From: Vagococcus zengguangii | GTDB taxonomy: Bacteria; Bacillota; Bacilli; Lactobacillales; Vagococcaceae | Direction of reading: 5' to 3' | NCBI RefSeq assembly: GCF_005145005.1 | Contig: NZ_CP039712.1 | Span: forward strand, 1 to 64,000 | Length of the DNA: 64,000 nucleotides | In this document: in pieces, positions 12,495 to 21,413 of the stretch | Layout of the letters: every line of letters begins with the position of its first letter | How positions within the stretch are numbered: position 1 is the stretch's first letter | Notes under the pieces: model-generated | The model's input: only the letters and a program-made list of their open reading frames with translations | Databases searched by the model: none | Told to the model about the DNA's origin: nothing | Position numbers and translations under genes: made by a program

Positions 12495-12523
12495 TTGATT
12501 TATGAGTGGTAAATTGGTACTAT
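12495..12523 (+). promoter_or_regulatory. purA promoter
   Basis: TTGATT (12495-12500) and TACTAT (12518-12523), 17-base spacing, lie about 40 bases before the purA start. Confidence 0.65.
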
Positions 12524-12561
12524 AGTCAAGGATTTAAAATAATTTAAAGAGGTGTAATATT

Positions 12562-13854
12562 ATGTCATCAGTAGTAGTAGTTGGTACACAATGGGGCGAC
12601 GAAGGTAAAGGGAAAATCACGGACTTTTTAAGTGAGAACGCAGAAGTTATCGCTCGTTATCAAGGTGGCGATAATGCGGGGCATACCATTAAATTTGATG
12701 GTGTTACTTACAAGCTACATTTAATTCCTTCAGGTATTTTTTATAAAGAAAAAATCAGTGTTATCGGGAATGGTGTAGTCGTTAACCCTAAATCATTAGT
12801 TAAAGAACTTGCATACTTAGCAGAACATAATGTTTCAACTGACAACTTAAGAATTTCAGATCGTGCACATGTTATTTTACCTTACCACATCAAATTGGAT
12901 CAATTACAAGAAGATGCTAAAGGTGAAAATAAAATCGGAACAACGATTAAAGGTATCGGACCAGCTTACATGGACAAAGCAGCACGTGTGGGAATCCGTA
13001 TTGCCGACTTATTAGATAAAGAGATCTTTGCAGAACGTTTAAAAATTAATTTAGAAGAAAAAAATCGTCAATTCGTTAAAATGTTTGATGATACAGCGAT
13101 TGAATTTGATGATATTTTTGAAGAGTACTATGAATATGGTCAACAAATCAAAAAATATGTTACCGATACTTCAGTTATCTTAAACGATGCATTAGATAAC
13201 GGTAAACGCGTTTTATTTGAAGGTGCGCAAGGGGTTATGTTAGATATCGACCAAGGGACGTATCCATTTGTTACATCATCAAACCCTGTAGCTGGTGGGG
13301 TAACAATCGGTAGTGGTGTTGGTCCATCTAAAATCGATAAAGTTGTGGGTGTATGTAAAGCTTACACGTCTCGTGTAGGTGATGGTCCATTCCCAACTGA
13401 ATTATTTGATGAAACAGGCGATCGCATTCGTGAAGTTGGCCGCGAGTACGGTACAACAACAGGTCGTCCACGTCGTGTGGGTTGGTTTGATACAGTAGTA
13501 ATGCGTCATTCACGTCGCGTATCAGGTATCACAAACTTATCATTAAACTCAATTGACGTTTTAAGTGGTTTAGAAACCGTTAAAATTTGTACAGCTTACG
13601 ACTTAGATGGTGAGAAAATTTACCACTACCCAGCAAGCTTAAAAGAATTATCAAGATGTAAACCAATCTATGAAGAATTACCAGGTTGGAGCGAAGACAT
13701 CACAGGATGTAAAACATTAGCCGACTTACCAGAAAATGCTCGTAATTATGTTCACCGTATTTCAGAATTAGTCGGTGTACGCATTTCGACATTCTCAGTT
13801 GGTCCAGATCGCTCTCAAACAAATGTGTTAGAAAGTGTTTGGAGCCAAATCTAA
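12562..13854 (+). CDS. purA: Adenylosuccinate synthase
   Basis: PurA condenses IMP with aspartate using GTP to form adenylosuccinate, the first committed step to AMP. The 430-residue product has the family hallmarks WGDEGKGK at the N-terminus with catalytic Asp, GDNAGHT with catalytic His, [14 protein letters not shown], and the C-terminal [13 protein letters not shown]. It has its own promoter with PurR-type boxes. A DegV gene follows after 20 bases, so the two may be co-transcribed. Confidence 0.97.
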   Translation: MSSVVVVGTQWGDEGKGKITDFLSENAEVIARYQGGDNAGHTIKFDGVTYKLHLIPSGIFYKEKISVIGNGVVVNPKSLVKELAYLAEHNVSTDNLRISDRAHVILPYHIKLDQLQEDAKGENKIGTTIKGIGPAYMDKAARVGIRIADLLDKEIFAERLKINLEEKNRQFVKMFDDTAIEFDDIFEEYYEYGQQIKKYVTDTSVILNDALDNGKRVLFEGAQGVMLDIDQGTYPFVTSSNPVAGGVTIGSGVGPSKIDKVVGVCKAYTSRVGDGPFPTELFDETGDRIREVGREYGTTTGRPRRVGWFDTVVMRHSRRVSGITNLSLNSIDVLSGLETVKICTAYDLDGEKIYHYPASLKELSRCKPIYEELPGWSEDITGCKTLADLPENARNYVHRISELVGVRISTFSVGPDRSQTNVLESVWSQI

Positions 13855-13874
13855 CTAAGAAAAGGGATGAAAGA

Positions 13875-14732
13875 ATGAAATTTAGAATAGTAACAGAGTC
13901 ATGTTGTGATTTACCTTATAGCGTATTAGAGAATGAGCATGTTCATGTGATTCCGATGGTCGTAACAGTTGATGGCAAAGAATATATAGACGATTCTGGC
14001 AAGACGTTTAATAGCCAGTGGTTAATGGAAGAGGTTCAAGCAGGGAAACCAGCTTCCACTTCTCAAGTTAATGTAGGAAGCTACTTAGAAATGTTTAAAT
14101 CTTTAATCAAGGAAGATTCAACACCGGTTATCTATCTAGGTTTCTCATCTGGTTTAAGTGGTTCGTTCAATAATGCGATGACAGCTGTTAATATGTTAGA
14201 AGATGAATATATCAATGTACCTATCACGTTAGTCGATACGAAGCAAGCTAGTTTAGGTGAAGGGCTGTTAGTCGATAAATTAGTTAGCTTACGTAATGAA
14301 GGCAAAACGGTTGAAGAGGCTGTTGCAGTTATTAAACAGTTATCTAAACGTGTACAATCATGGGTAACCGTTGATGATTTAAAGCATCTAGAACGTGGTG
14401 GACGTGTGTCTAAAACAGCTGCAGCTGTGGGTACGTTAATTAATATTAAACCAATTTTAATTGTGACTGAAGAAGGTAAGTTAGAAAGTAACAGTAAAAC
14501 ACGTGGTCGTAAGAAAGCTATCACGAAAATTGCTGATGAAACACGTACTAATATTTCAGTCGCTGACACGGATAAAATTTTTATTGCTTACGCAGGTGAT
14601 TTAGAGGCAGCTGAAGTGGTAAAAGAAAAATTAAGTGATTTAAATGTACCGATTGAAATGTATCCAATGGGTCCAACCATTGCTTGTCACACAGGTTTTG
14701 GTGGTTTAGCCGTCTTTTCAATCAGAAAATAA
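13875..14732 (+). CDS. DegV family fatty-acid-binding protein
   Basis: DegV/FakB-type proteins bind a fatty acid and present it to a kinase for phosphorylation; the substrate of this copy is not known. The 285-residue product has the start MKFRIVTESCCDLPYS with the DegV Asp-Leu-Pro motif, the ligand-contacting segments STSQVN and SSGLSGSFNNA, and the domain-joining LERGGRVSKTAAAVGTLINIKP. I place the start at the ATG at 13875 after AAAGGGATG; a longer reading from 13839 would overlap purA. It ends at a strong terminator. Confidence 0.88.
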   Translation: MKFRIVTESCCDLPYSVLENEHVHVIPMVVTVDGKEYIDDSGKTFNSQWLMEEVQAGKPASTSQVNVGSYLEMFKSLIKEDSTPVIYLGFSSGLSGSFNNAMTAVNMLEDEYINVPITLVDTKQASLGEGLLVDKLVSLRNEGKTVEEAVAVIKQLSKRVQSWVTVDDLKHLERGGRVSKTAAAVGTLINIKPILIVTEEGKLESNSKTRGRKKAITKIADETRTNISVADTDKIFIAYAGDLEAAEVVKEKLSDLNVPIEMYPMGPTIACHTGFGGLAVFSIRK

Positions 14733-14740
14733 ATAAAATT

Positions 14741-14789
14741 AAACGCTCAAGAATTGGCATCAGATACGGCTAATTCTTGAGCGTTTTTT
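14741..14789 (+). terminator. Intrinsic terminator after the degV gene
   Basis: A perfect 15-bp stem, AAACGCTCAAGAATT (14741-14755) with AATTCTTGAGCGTTT (14772-14786), ends in a T run. Confidence 0.9.
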
Positions 14790-14797
14790 CTTATCGT

Positions 14798-14833
14798 AAA
14801 AAAGCATTGAACCATTTAAGGCTCAATGCTTTT
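14798..14833 (-). terminator. Intrinsic terminator of the ABC-F gene
   Basis: AAAAGCATTGA (14800-14810) pairs with TCAATGCTTTT (14822-14832); read on the minus strand it ends in T residues, just past the ABC-F stop codon. Confidence 0.85.
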
Positions 14834-14845
14834 TGCTTGTTCTAA

Positions 14846-16471
14846 TTAGTCAGCGTATAATTCTTGTACTTTTTCTTGTACGCGTTTGTTATTTAAGAAC
14901 TCTTCATAAGTTGAATCTGGATGATCCACTACCCCTTTATCAGAAACAGCAATCACACGGTTTGCTAATGTTTCGATGAATTGGTGGTCATGAGAAGAGA
15001 ATAAAATTGATCCTGTAAAGGCAATTAAGCCATCATTTAGGGCTGTAATTGATTCTAAGTCTAAGTGATTCGTTGGATCATCTAATACTAGGACGTTAGA
15101 TTTAGATAACATCAATTTAGATAACATACAACGGACTTTTTCTCCCCCTGATAAGACGTTAACTGATTTCATTACATCTTCTCCAGAGAATAACATACGA
15201 CCTAAGAAGCTACGTAAGAAGGTATTATCGTTTTCTTCTTTCGATGCATATTGACGTAACCAATCTAAGATTGAAATGTCAGTCGAGAATTCTTCAGAGT
15301 TATCTTTTGGTAAGTAAGCTTGTGATGTTGTCACACCCCAACGAACTGAACCAGTATCTGGCTCGATTTCGCCCATTAAGATTTTGAATAAAGTAGTGGT
15401 TGTAATATCGTTATTTGATAAGAACGCAACTTTGTCATCTTTAGATAAAGTGAATGACACGTTATCTAAAATTTTCTTACCGTCGATTGTTTTTGAGATA
15501 TTCTCAACGTGCAATAAATCATTTCCAATTTCACGATCTGGTGAGAATCCTACGAATGGGTAACGACGAGAAGATGGTTGGATATCATCAAGCGTGATTT
15601 TATCTAACATTTTTTTACGAGACGTTGCTTGTTTTGATTTAGACGCGTTTGCGCTAAAACGAGCGATAAAGTCTTGTAATTCTTTGATTTTTTCTTCTTT
15701 TTTAGCATTTGAGTCAGCTTGTAACTTAGCAGCTAATTGACTTGATTCTAACCAGAAATCATAGTTACCAATGTATAATTGGATTTTTCCGAAGTCTAAG
15801 TCAGCCATATGTGTACATACTGTATTTAAGAAGTGACGGTCATGGGAAACAACGATGACTGTGTTTTCGAAGTTGATTAAGAATTCTTGTAACCACTCGA
15901 TGGATACTGTATCAAGACCGTTAGTTGGCTCGTCTAGTAAAAGAACATCTGGTTTACCAAATAGGGCTTGGGCAAGTAAGACTTTCACCTTTTGTCCTTC
16001 TGGTAATTCGCTCATTTTAACATCTAATAAGCTATCAGGAATATTTAAACCTTGTAATAAAGTGGCAGCTTCTGGTTCAGCTTCCCAACCGTTTAATTCA
16101 GCGAATTCACCTTCAAGTTCAGCAGCTTTATTACCGTCTTCTTCAGTGAAATCTTCTTTCATATAGATAGCGTCTTTTTCTTTCATCACTTGGTATAAGC
16201 GTTCATGTCCCATAATAACTGTTTCTAAAACAGTGTACTCTTCAAAAGCAAAGTGATCTTGGGCTAAAGTCGTTAAGCGTTCGTCAGGTCCTAAAGAAAC
16301 ATTACCAGTTGTTGGTTCCAATGTTCCTGCTAAGATTTTTAAGAATGTTGATTTACCGGCACCGTTTGCACCAATAAGACCGTAGCAGTTACCTGGGGTG
16401 AATTTAATATTGACGTTGTCAAAAAGTTTACGATCTGAAAGTTGTAAACTAATGTCTGTTACTGTAAGCAT
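14846..16471 (-). CDS. ABC-F family ATPase (YkpA/YbiT type)
   Basis: ABC-F proteins are soluble twin-ATPase factors that act on the ribosome; some are translation factors and some protect against antibiotics. The 541-residue product has a first Walker A GANGAGKST near residue 36, the first signature LPEGQK, Walker B LLLDEPTNGLD, a linker near residue 240-300, then a second domain with LSGGEKVR and LVLDDPTNHLD. No transmembrane segment is present. The second Walker A position reads NNDITTTTLFK, lacking the GKS/T core. The housekeeping YkpA/YbiT group is more likely than a resistance subtype, judging by overall pattern only. Confidence 0.88.
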   Translation of the reverse strand: MLTVTDISLQLSDRKLFDNVNIKFTPGNCYGLIGANGAGKSTFLKILAGTLEPTTGNVSLGPDERLTTLAQDHFAFEEYTVLETVIMGHERLYQVMKEKDAIYMKEDFTEEDGNKAAELEGEFAELNGWEAEPEAATLLQGLNIPDSLLDVKMSELPEGQKVKVLLAQALFGKPDVLLLDEPTNGLDTVSIEWLQEFLINFENTVIVVSHDRHFLNTVCTHMADLDFGKIQLYIGNYDFWLESSQLAAKLQADSNAKKEEKIKELQDFIARFSANASKSKQATSRKKMLDKITLDDIQPSSRRYPFVGFSPDREIGNDLLHVENISKTIDGKKILDNVSFTLSKDDKVAFLSNNDITTTTLFKILMGEIEPDTGSVRWGVTTSQAYLPKDNSEEFSTDISILDWLRQYASKEENDNTFLRSFLGRMLFSGEDVMKSVNVLSGGEKVRCMLSKLMLSKSNVLVLDDPTNHLDLESITALNDGLIAFTGSILFSSHDHQFIETLANRVIAVSDKGVVDHPDSTYEEFLNNKRVQEKVQELYAD

Positions 16472-16513
16472 GTGTTGCTCCTTTTCTATGTTTAAAATTT
16501 GTCCCTCTAAAGC

Positions 16514-16542
16514 ATTATAACGATTAAAAATGCCTTTAGCAA
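16514..16542 (-). promoter_or_regulatory. Promoter of the ABC-F gene
   Basis: On the minus strand TTGCTA (16542-16537) and TATAAT (16519-16514) are 17 bases apart, about 43 bases before the start codon. Confidence 0.8.
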
Positions 16543-16560
16543 GTTAAGGGCTAAGTCTAG

Positions 16561-16599
16561 AAAAAAACTGCCTGTGACAGAGTCAAAAGCAGTTTTTTA
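16561..16599 (-). terminator. Intrinsic terminator after the polyprenyl synthase gene
   Basis: On the minus strand AAAAACTGC and GCAGTTTTTTT flank a loop of about 17 bases immediately after the stop codon, ending in a T run. Confidence 0.75.
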
Positions 16600-17586
16600 T
16601 TAATGTGAGCGTTTAAGTAGTGAGTGTGTCAACTGACTTAAAATCTCTTTTGTTTGTTCATTGTTTTTTGGTAATTTATTAATAGCTTTTAAAGCTTTTT
16701 CGGTATAATCATGTGCTAATTGACGTGCTTGTTCAACCGCGTTGGCTTGTTGAATGATGTCATAGACCATTTGCGTGTCAATTGAGGTCATCGCGTGTCG
16801 GTTATCCAATAAAGGGACAAGTTGTTCGCGATGTGTTTCTAAGGCACATAACAGTGGTAATGAATAAACCCCCTGTTTCATATCCTCTAAAACAGGTTTG
16901 CCAATCGTTGTTTCTGATTGTGAATAGTCGAGAATGTCATCTAGAATTTGAAAGGCCATGCCGATATCATGCCCAATTTCTTTGGCAGATTTAGCGACAA
17001 GAGTTGAAGCACCCGCTTCAAATGCGCCTAAAAAACAACTTAATGAGAATAATTCAGCGGTTTTTCCAGAAATATTATCTAAATATTGGTTGACACTCAC
17101 GTCGTAGTTGTAGCGCTGATCCATTTGTCCTAGCTCACCGTTTAAGACTTTTTCCATACTATCCACGTTTAGTTGGACGCTTTTTAAAGAAGACGCGTAT
17201 TTAGCAACTAATTTAAAACAGCTCACAAAAAGATAGTCACCTGCGTAAACTGCGACATCTTTACCGAATGTAGCCTGAACAGTTGGTGAATTACGACGTG
17301 TATCGGCTTCATCTATGATGTCATCATGAATTAATGTAGCGGTATGTAAGGTTTCCATTGAAGCAGCCAGTGCCATCATTTTGTTTAGCTCACGCTTTTT
17401 TCCAAATTGGGAGAAAAGTAATAAATAAGCGGGTCGTAAAAGCTTGCCACCAGAATTAATCATATCTAAGATAGCTGCTTCAACTTCTTTATTAGACAAG
17501 TTAATGGAAGAGGCCATAAGCTCTAACGTTTGTTCCAATTCTTTTTTGAGTGAGGGATATTGATTCCATAGAGGATGTACGTTCAC
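16600..17586 (-). CDS. dmkB: Polyprenyl diphosphate synthase (DmkB/HepT-like)
   Basis: This trans-prenyltransferase condenses isopentenyl diphosphate units to make the isoprenoid tail of (demethyl)menaquinone. Both aspartate-rich motifs are present, DDIID in LIHDDIIDEADTRRN and DDILD in QILDDILDY, with GGKLLRP near the N-terminus. The start is GTG at 17586 (328 residues), eight bases after AAGGAG; an upstream GTG at 17595 would overlap that site. The gene follows the EetB-like gene after about 40 bases. With the UbiA prenyltransferase on the other strand it fits the dedicated quinone branch of extracellular electron transfer loci. Chain length cannot be told from sequence by eye. Confidence 0.88.
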   Translation of the reverse strand: MNVHPLWNQYPSLKKELEQTLELMASSINLSNKEVEAAILDMINSGGKLLRPAYLLLFSQFGKKRELNKMMALAASMETLHTATLIHDDIIDEADTRRNSPTVQATFGKDVAVYAGDYLFVSCFKLVAKYASSLKSVQLNVDSMEKVLNGELGQMDQRYNYDVSVNQYLDNISGKTAELFSLSCFLGAFEAGASTLVAKSAKEIGHDIGMAFQILDDILDYSQSETTIGKPVLEDMKQGVYSLPLLCALETHREQLVPLLDNRHAMTSIDTQMVYDIIQQANAVEQARQLAHDYTEKALKAINKLPKNNEQTKEILSQLTHSLLKRSH

Positions 17587-17625
17587 ATGGTTCACTCCTT
17601 AATTTTTTAATACGTAATTGTTGGA

Positions 17626-18147
17626 TTAATGACGTTGAAAATATTTAAACACATTGACGTGTTCTAATAAGTAGTTTGCCGCAATCCCTACGGCAATTCC
17701 CGCAAGAATACCAATTAAGGAAAGGACGGGGAGATACATCATCACGGTCCAAGAACGAGCAATTAGACTGGCGACGACGAGCTGACCAACATTATGAAGG
17801 AAGCCGCCTGTGGAACTAATTCCAATCACGCTGACACGTTTTGGTCCTAGTTGTTTTACCAATAACATACCGAAATAACTTAAAAAGGCTCCGGCAGCAC
17901 TATAGAGGAAAGTTGAAATCGTTCCTCCTAATAATGTTGTTAAGATTAGTCTCATACAAACTAAGGCAAAACTTTCCTTAGTAGAGAGGGTGAACAAGGC
18001 GATAATGGTGATAAGATTAGCTAATCCAAGCTTCGCTCCAGGAGCAAAGGCAAATGGAAAAGGAATCATATTTTCTAATAAGCCAATAATCACACCTTGA
18101 GCTACTAGCAAGGAAATATAGATGAGTTTTTTATTTTTACTTTGCAT
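17626..18147 (-). CDS. eetB: EetB-like integral membrane protein (Gx transporter / heptaprenyl synthase component I family)
   Basis: This is a 173-residue, very hydrophobic protein with about five membrane segments and the family start YISLLVAQGVIIGLLENMIP, followed by APGAKLGLANLITIIALF. The Pfam name (heptaprenyl diphosphate synthase component I) is historical; the fold resembles ECF substrate-binding components. In Listeria the equivalent gene, eetB, lies in the extracellular electron transfer locus next to eetA, ndh2 and the quinone genes. Here the neighbours are ndh upstream and the polyprenyl synthase downstream, but no EetA (NusG domain II) gene is adjacent. AAGGAGGAG precedes the ATG. 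Confidence 0.82.
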   Translation of the reverse strand: MQSKNKKLIYISLLVAQGVIIGLLENMIPFPFAFAPGAKLGLANLITIIALFTLSTKESFALVCMRLILTTLLGGTISTFLYSAAGAFLSYFGMLLVKQLGPKRVSVIGISSTGGFLHNVGQLVVASLIARSWTVMMYLPVLSLIGILAGIAVGIAANYLLEHVNVFKYFQRH

Positions 18148-18204
18148 AAAACTCCTCCTTAAAAGTTAATCTAGTCTAGCTCATTTTATTAAAGGTTGCA
18201 AGCA

Positions 18205-18247
18205 TAAAAAATAAAGTTCTAGGAAAAGCATTCCCTAGAACTTTATT
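18205..18247 (-). terminator. Intrinsic terminator between ndh and eetB
   Basis: AATAAAGTTCTAGG (18210-18223) pairs perfectly with CCTAGAACTTTATT (18234-18247); on the minus strand it is followed by a T run. It should separate ndh from eetB-dmkB. Confidence 0.88.
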
Positions 18248-18265
18248 GAAATATTGGGTTTGCTA

Positions 18266-20170
18266 CTATTTAGCTTGGCCGTAGCGAGACTTAACGTCAC
18301 CGTACCACCATTTGCTTAATTTACGTTGTACCCAAGGTTGTACCCATTTGTCTAAACCTAATGCACGACCTGAACCGTTCATTAAAGCAAAGGCAACTGG
18401 AATGAACCAGATATTTACCCAGTAGAACATACCTGATAAACAGAATGTTGCAACTAAAGCAATAGTGACACCATTTGCTAACCAAGTGAATAATCCGAAG
18501 ATGATTGCTAGGGCTAATAAGACTTCAAAAATTGACATGAATTTTTGGAAGAATAGAGCAACTTCTTGGTTAGGCATCATGAATTTCATCACTGATTCAA
18601 ACCATTTAGGCATGTGATCAAAGACCATCATTGGTTCGTTACCGTAAGCATAGCTTAAACCAAATGCTTGATGAGCTGCTTCAGCCGTTGCTTCAGCACC
18701 ATCACCTGCAGCAGAAGCACCAGTTGTTGCTTCTTGTAACCATTCAAATGGGAACGCAACTGCGTTAGTGAACCAAGAACCTTCACCAAACCAAGTTGAT
18801 GGTTTTAACCATTCGCCGTTACCAACGATTTTGTGCATTGCTTCGATTAACCAAGTTAAACCGTAGAAAATACGTAATGGCACGCTCCAAAGAACGTTGC
18901 TGTTACGAGAAGAGTGTCCACGTAACACGTTTCTTTCGTCTTTAACATGGAAGAATTCATGCATGATGTATTGGAACATGTAATGTCCTGAACGAATATC
19001 AAAGAAATATTTCAAGTTAACGATGTGTTTCATGATGATTGACATAGCACCACTTAAGTGGATTTTGTCGAATAAGCAAGCAACACCGTATTTAGCACCG
19101 ATTGAAACCATGAAACCTTGGTAGTTTCCTTTATAAGGTTTTTTCTCAGTACCGTTAATTTCAGCGATAATGTTTTCAGCGGCGTAATGACCAGTTCCTT
19201 CAGCTGCTTGTACGATTTGAGGGGTTGGTGTGTTAGGTGTTTCTTCGTAATAAACTAAGTCACCTACAACATAAATCCCTTTATCTTCGTAACCTTTAGC
19301 TTGTAAGAATTCGTTCGCTACTAAACGGTTAGCGCGAGCTGATTCCATTTCGAAGGCTTTAGCGTCACTGTTAGCTTGAACACCAGCTGTCCAAATTAAT
19401 GTGTGAGTTGGGATTGTTTCGCCACTCTTAAGAGTGATTTCTTCCGCACCAACTTCAACGATTGGTGAAGCTTTGATAATTTCAACACCTTTTTTAACTA
19501 GGTAGCGCTCAGCGATATCAGCATCGTAGCGATCTAACATGTTCAAGATTGTTGGAGCAGCTTCTACTACTTTAATAGTAATTTCGTCTGGTGACAGTTT
19601 GTTTTTCTTCGCGATGTGTTCTTTTTGGTCTACTAATTCGCCGACCATTTCGATTCCTGTGAAACCAGAACCACAAACAACGAACGTTAACATCGCACGA
19701 CGTTTTGCATCGTCAGCTTCTAAAGAAGCTGCTTTAACTGTGTTTTCGATGTGTTCGCGCAAACGAATCGCATCTTCCATTGACCATAAAGTGAAGCCAT
19801 TTTCTTTAACACCTGGTGTACCAAAGTCATTTGGTTCACCACCCATTCCTAACATGACGTAATCAAATGGGTACTCACCGTTTTCAGTGATAACCACTTT
19901 GTTTTCTTTATCAATGTTTGTTACGTTATCCGTAACGATGTTCACATTTTTTCTGCGACAGAATAAACGTTGTAAGTCGTATTGAATCGCTTCAGGCTCA
20001 ACACGGCCACCTGCAACTTCATGTAACTCAGTCATCATTGTTTGATATGAATGACGGTCGATCAGTGTGATTTCAACATCTGGGTTCTTTTTAAGTTTTT
20101 TAGATAAAAACTTAGTACCGAAGACACCAGCATAACCAGCTCCGACTACGACGATTTTTGTTTTAGCCAT
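18266..20170 (-). CDS. ndh: Type II NADH dehydrogenase with C-terminal membrane extension (FLEET Ndh)
   Basis: This flavoenzyme passes electrons from NADH to a quinone without pumping protons. The N-terminal two-thirds has GAGYAGVFGTKFL (FAD Rossmann motif), CGSGFTGIEMVGEL (NADH Rossmann motif), LIWTAGVQAN and GIYVVGDLVYYE. Unlike the usual 400-residue NDH-2, this 634-residue form has a C-terminal extension of about 230 residues with several membrane segments (for example SIFEVLLALAIIFGLF), like the Ndh2/Ndh3 of listerial and enterococcal extracellular electron transfer loci. The pair of Trp-rich amphipathic stretches near residues 430-480 may help membrane contact. AAGGAGAG precedes the ATG. 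Confidence 0.92.
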   Translation of the reverse strand: MAKTKIVVVGAGYAGVFGTKFLSKKLKKNPDVEITLIDRHSYQTMMTELHEVAGGRVEPEAIQYDLQRLFCRRKNVNIVTDNVTNIDKENKVVITENGEYPFDYVMLGMGGEPNDFGTPGVKENGFTLWSMEDAIRLREHIENTVKAASLEADDAKRRAMLTFVVCGSGFTGIEMVGELVDQKEHIAKKNKLSPDEITIKVVEAAPTILNMLDRYDADIAERYLVKKGVEIIKASPIVEVGAEEITLKSGETIPTHTLIWTAGVQANSDAKAFEMESARANRLVANEFLQAKGYEDKGIYVVGDLVYYEETPNTPTPQIVQAAEGTGHYAAENIIAEINGTEKKPYKGNYQGFMVSIGAKYGVACLFDKIHLSGAMSIIMKHIVNLKYFFDIRSGHYMFQYIMHEFFHVKDERNVLRGHSSRNSNVLWSVPLRIFYGLTWLIEAMHKIVGNGEWLKPSTWFGEGSWFTNAVAFPFEWLQEATTGASAAGDGAEATAEAAHQAFGLSYAYGNEPMMVFDHMPKWFESVMKFMMPNQEVALFFQKFMSIFEVLLALAIIFGLFTWLANGVTIALVATFCLSGMFYWVNIWFIPVAFALMNGSGRALGLDKWVQPWVQRKLSKWWYGDVKSRYGQAK

Positions 20171-20251
20171 AGTTTGTTCTCTCCTTTACTTAGATACATA
20201 ATAATGAATAAATGCAATACTTATGTTTGAATAAAATTACACATACACTTC

Positions 20252-20280
20252 ATTATAGAGCTTTTTCTGAAAAAAGTCTA
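20252..20280 (-). promoter_or_regulatory. ndh promoter
   Basis: On the minus strand TAGACT (20280-20275) and a perfect TATAAT (20257-20252) are separated by 17 bases, giving a leader of about 75 bases. Confidence 0.72.
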
Positions 20281-20341
20281 TCCTTTAAAAGCTTTTTCAT
20301 AGTAATTGGTTATTTTTTTCACAAAAAAATCAAAATAGATG

Positions 20342-20370
20342 TTGCAAGCGTTTTGAAGATGTTGTATGAT
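20342..20370 (+). promoter_or_regulatory. pplA promoter overlapped by a CRE-like site
   Basis: TTGCAA (20342-20347) and TATGAT (20365-20370) have 17-base spacing. TGCAAGCGTTTTGA (20343-20356) resembles the catabolite responsive element bound by CcpA, with the central CG and flanking A/T arms, and covers the -35. Binding here would repress; this is inference from position. Confidence 0.62.
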
Positions 20371-20435
20371 GAGTATGTAATATTTTTCACAAACGTTTAA
20401 GTTTAATAAATAACTAAAAAAGGATGGAATTAACA

Positions 20436-21362
20436 ATGAAAAAAACTAAATTATTATCAGGTATGGCAGTCGCTGCAATGGCAACATTATTATTGGCAGG
20501 TTGTTCAAGTGATCAAGATAAAGAAACATCAAAAGATAGTGCAGCTTCAACTGAACAAGTTGCTTCTTCATCTGAAGCTGGAACAGAAGAATCAGCAGTA
20601 GCTGAAAAAGTTGCAGGTGCAGATTTACAAGATGGCACATACAAATTAGAAGAGAAAAACGAATCTAACGGTTACCGTACAGTCTTCTCAATCGATGTTA
20701 AAGATGGCAAAATTACTGCATCAAACTTCGATTACTTAGATGCTGATGGCAACTCTAAAAAAGACAATAAAGAATACAATGATAACATGAAAGCTAAATC
20801 AGGCGTAGGCCCATCTGAATTCATTCCAGCTTTAAACGAAGCATTAGTAGCGTCTCAAAGCGCTGGTGTTGAAGTAGTAACAGGTGCCACTCACTCAAGC
20901 CACAGCTTCATCAACTATGCACAACAATTAATCCAAGCAGCACAAGCTGGTAACACTGAAACTATCGAAATTGACAATGGTGCTGACTTAGTTGACGGTA
21001 CATACAAATTAGAAGAGAAAAACGAATCTAACGGTTACCGTACAGTCTTCTCAATCGACGTTAAAGATGGCAAAATCGCTACATCAAACTTCGATTACGT
21101 GAACGCTGAAGGCAACTCTAAAAAAGACGATGCTGAATATAATGAAATGATGAAAGAAAAAGCAGGCGTGAGCCCAGAAGAATTTATTCCAGCATTAAAT
21201 GAAGCATTAGTTAAAGCTGAATCAGTTGGTGATGTTGAAGTAGTAACAGGCGCAACTCACTCAAGCCACAGCTTCCAAATGTACGCAGAACAATTAGTAA
21301 ACGCTGCTGAAAAAGGCGATACTACTACAATTGAAGTTGACAACATTGTAATGGCAAAATAA
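20436..21362 (+). CDS. pplA: PplA-like extracellular flavinylated lipoprotein
   Basis: In Listeria PplA is a surface lipoprotein that carries covalently bound FMN and hands electrons to iron or other acceptors. The 308-residue product has a lipoprotein signal peptide with lipobox LLAGC (Cys23), a Ser/Glu-rich spacer, and two tandem FMN-binding domains, each with the flavinylation motif VVTGATHSS (threonine acceptor), about 120 residues apart. The start is ATG at 20436 after AAAGGATGG; an in-frame ATG at 20424 lies on that site. The flavin would be attached by the ApbE encoded next. The signal peptide end, MATLLLAG, resembles enterococcal lipoprotein-derived peptide pheromones. Confidence 0.9.
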   Translation: MKKTKLLSGMAVAAMATLLLAGCSSDQDKETSKDSAASTEQVASSSEAGTEESAVAEKVAGADLQDGTYKLEEKNESNGYRTVFSIDVKDGKITASNFDYLDADGNSKKDNKEYNDNMKAKSGVGPSEFIPALNEALVASQSAGVEVVTGATHSSHSFINYAQQLIQAAQAGNTETIEIDNGADLVDGTYKLEEKNESNGYRTVFSIDVKDGKIATSNFDYVNAEGNSKKDDAEYNEMMKEKAGVSPEEFIPALNEALVKAESVGDVEVVTGATHSSHSFQMYAEQLVNAAEKGDTTTIEVDNIVMAK

Positions 21363-21376
21363 TTCTTAAGTGTTAG

Positions 21377-21413
21377 AAAAAGGGCGTGACAATTTAGTCG
21401 CGGCCCTTTTTTT
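21377..21413 (+). terminator. Intrinsic terminator after pplA
   Basis: AAAAAGGGC (21377-21385) pairs with the GCCCTTTTT part of a run ending at 21413. Confidence 0.82.

Noticed and set aside
20375-20395. Possible Rex (NADH-sensing) sites, TTTTTCACAA-like, before pplA and again before apbE (about 21430-21445)
   Set aside because: Only one half-site is well matched in each; poly-T DNA gives such matches by chance.
20212-20400. 62-codon open frame between ndh and pplA
   Set aside because: It spans both divergent promoters and has no ribosome binding site; it is chance coding in A/T-rich DNA.
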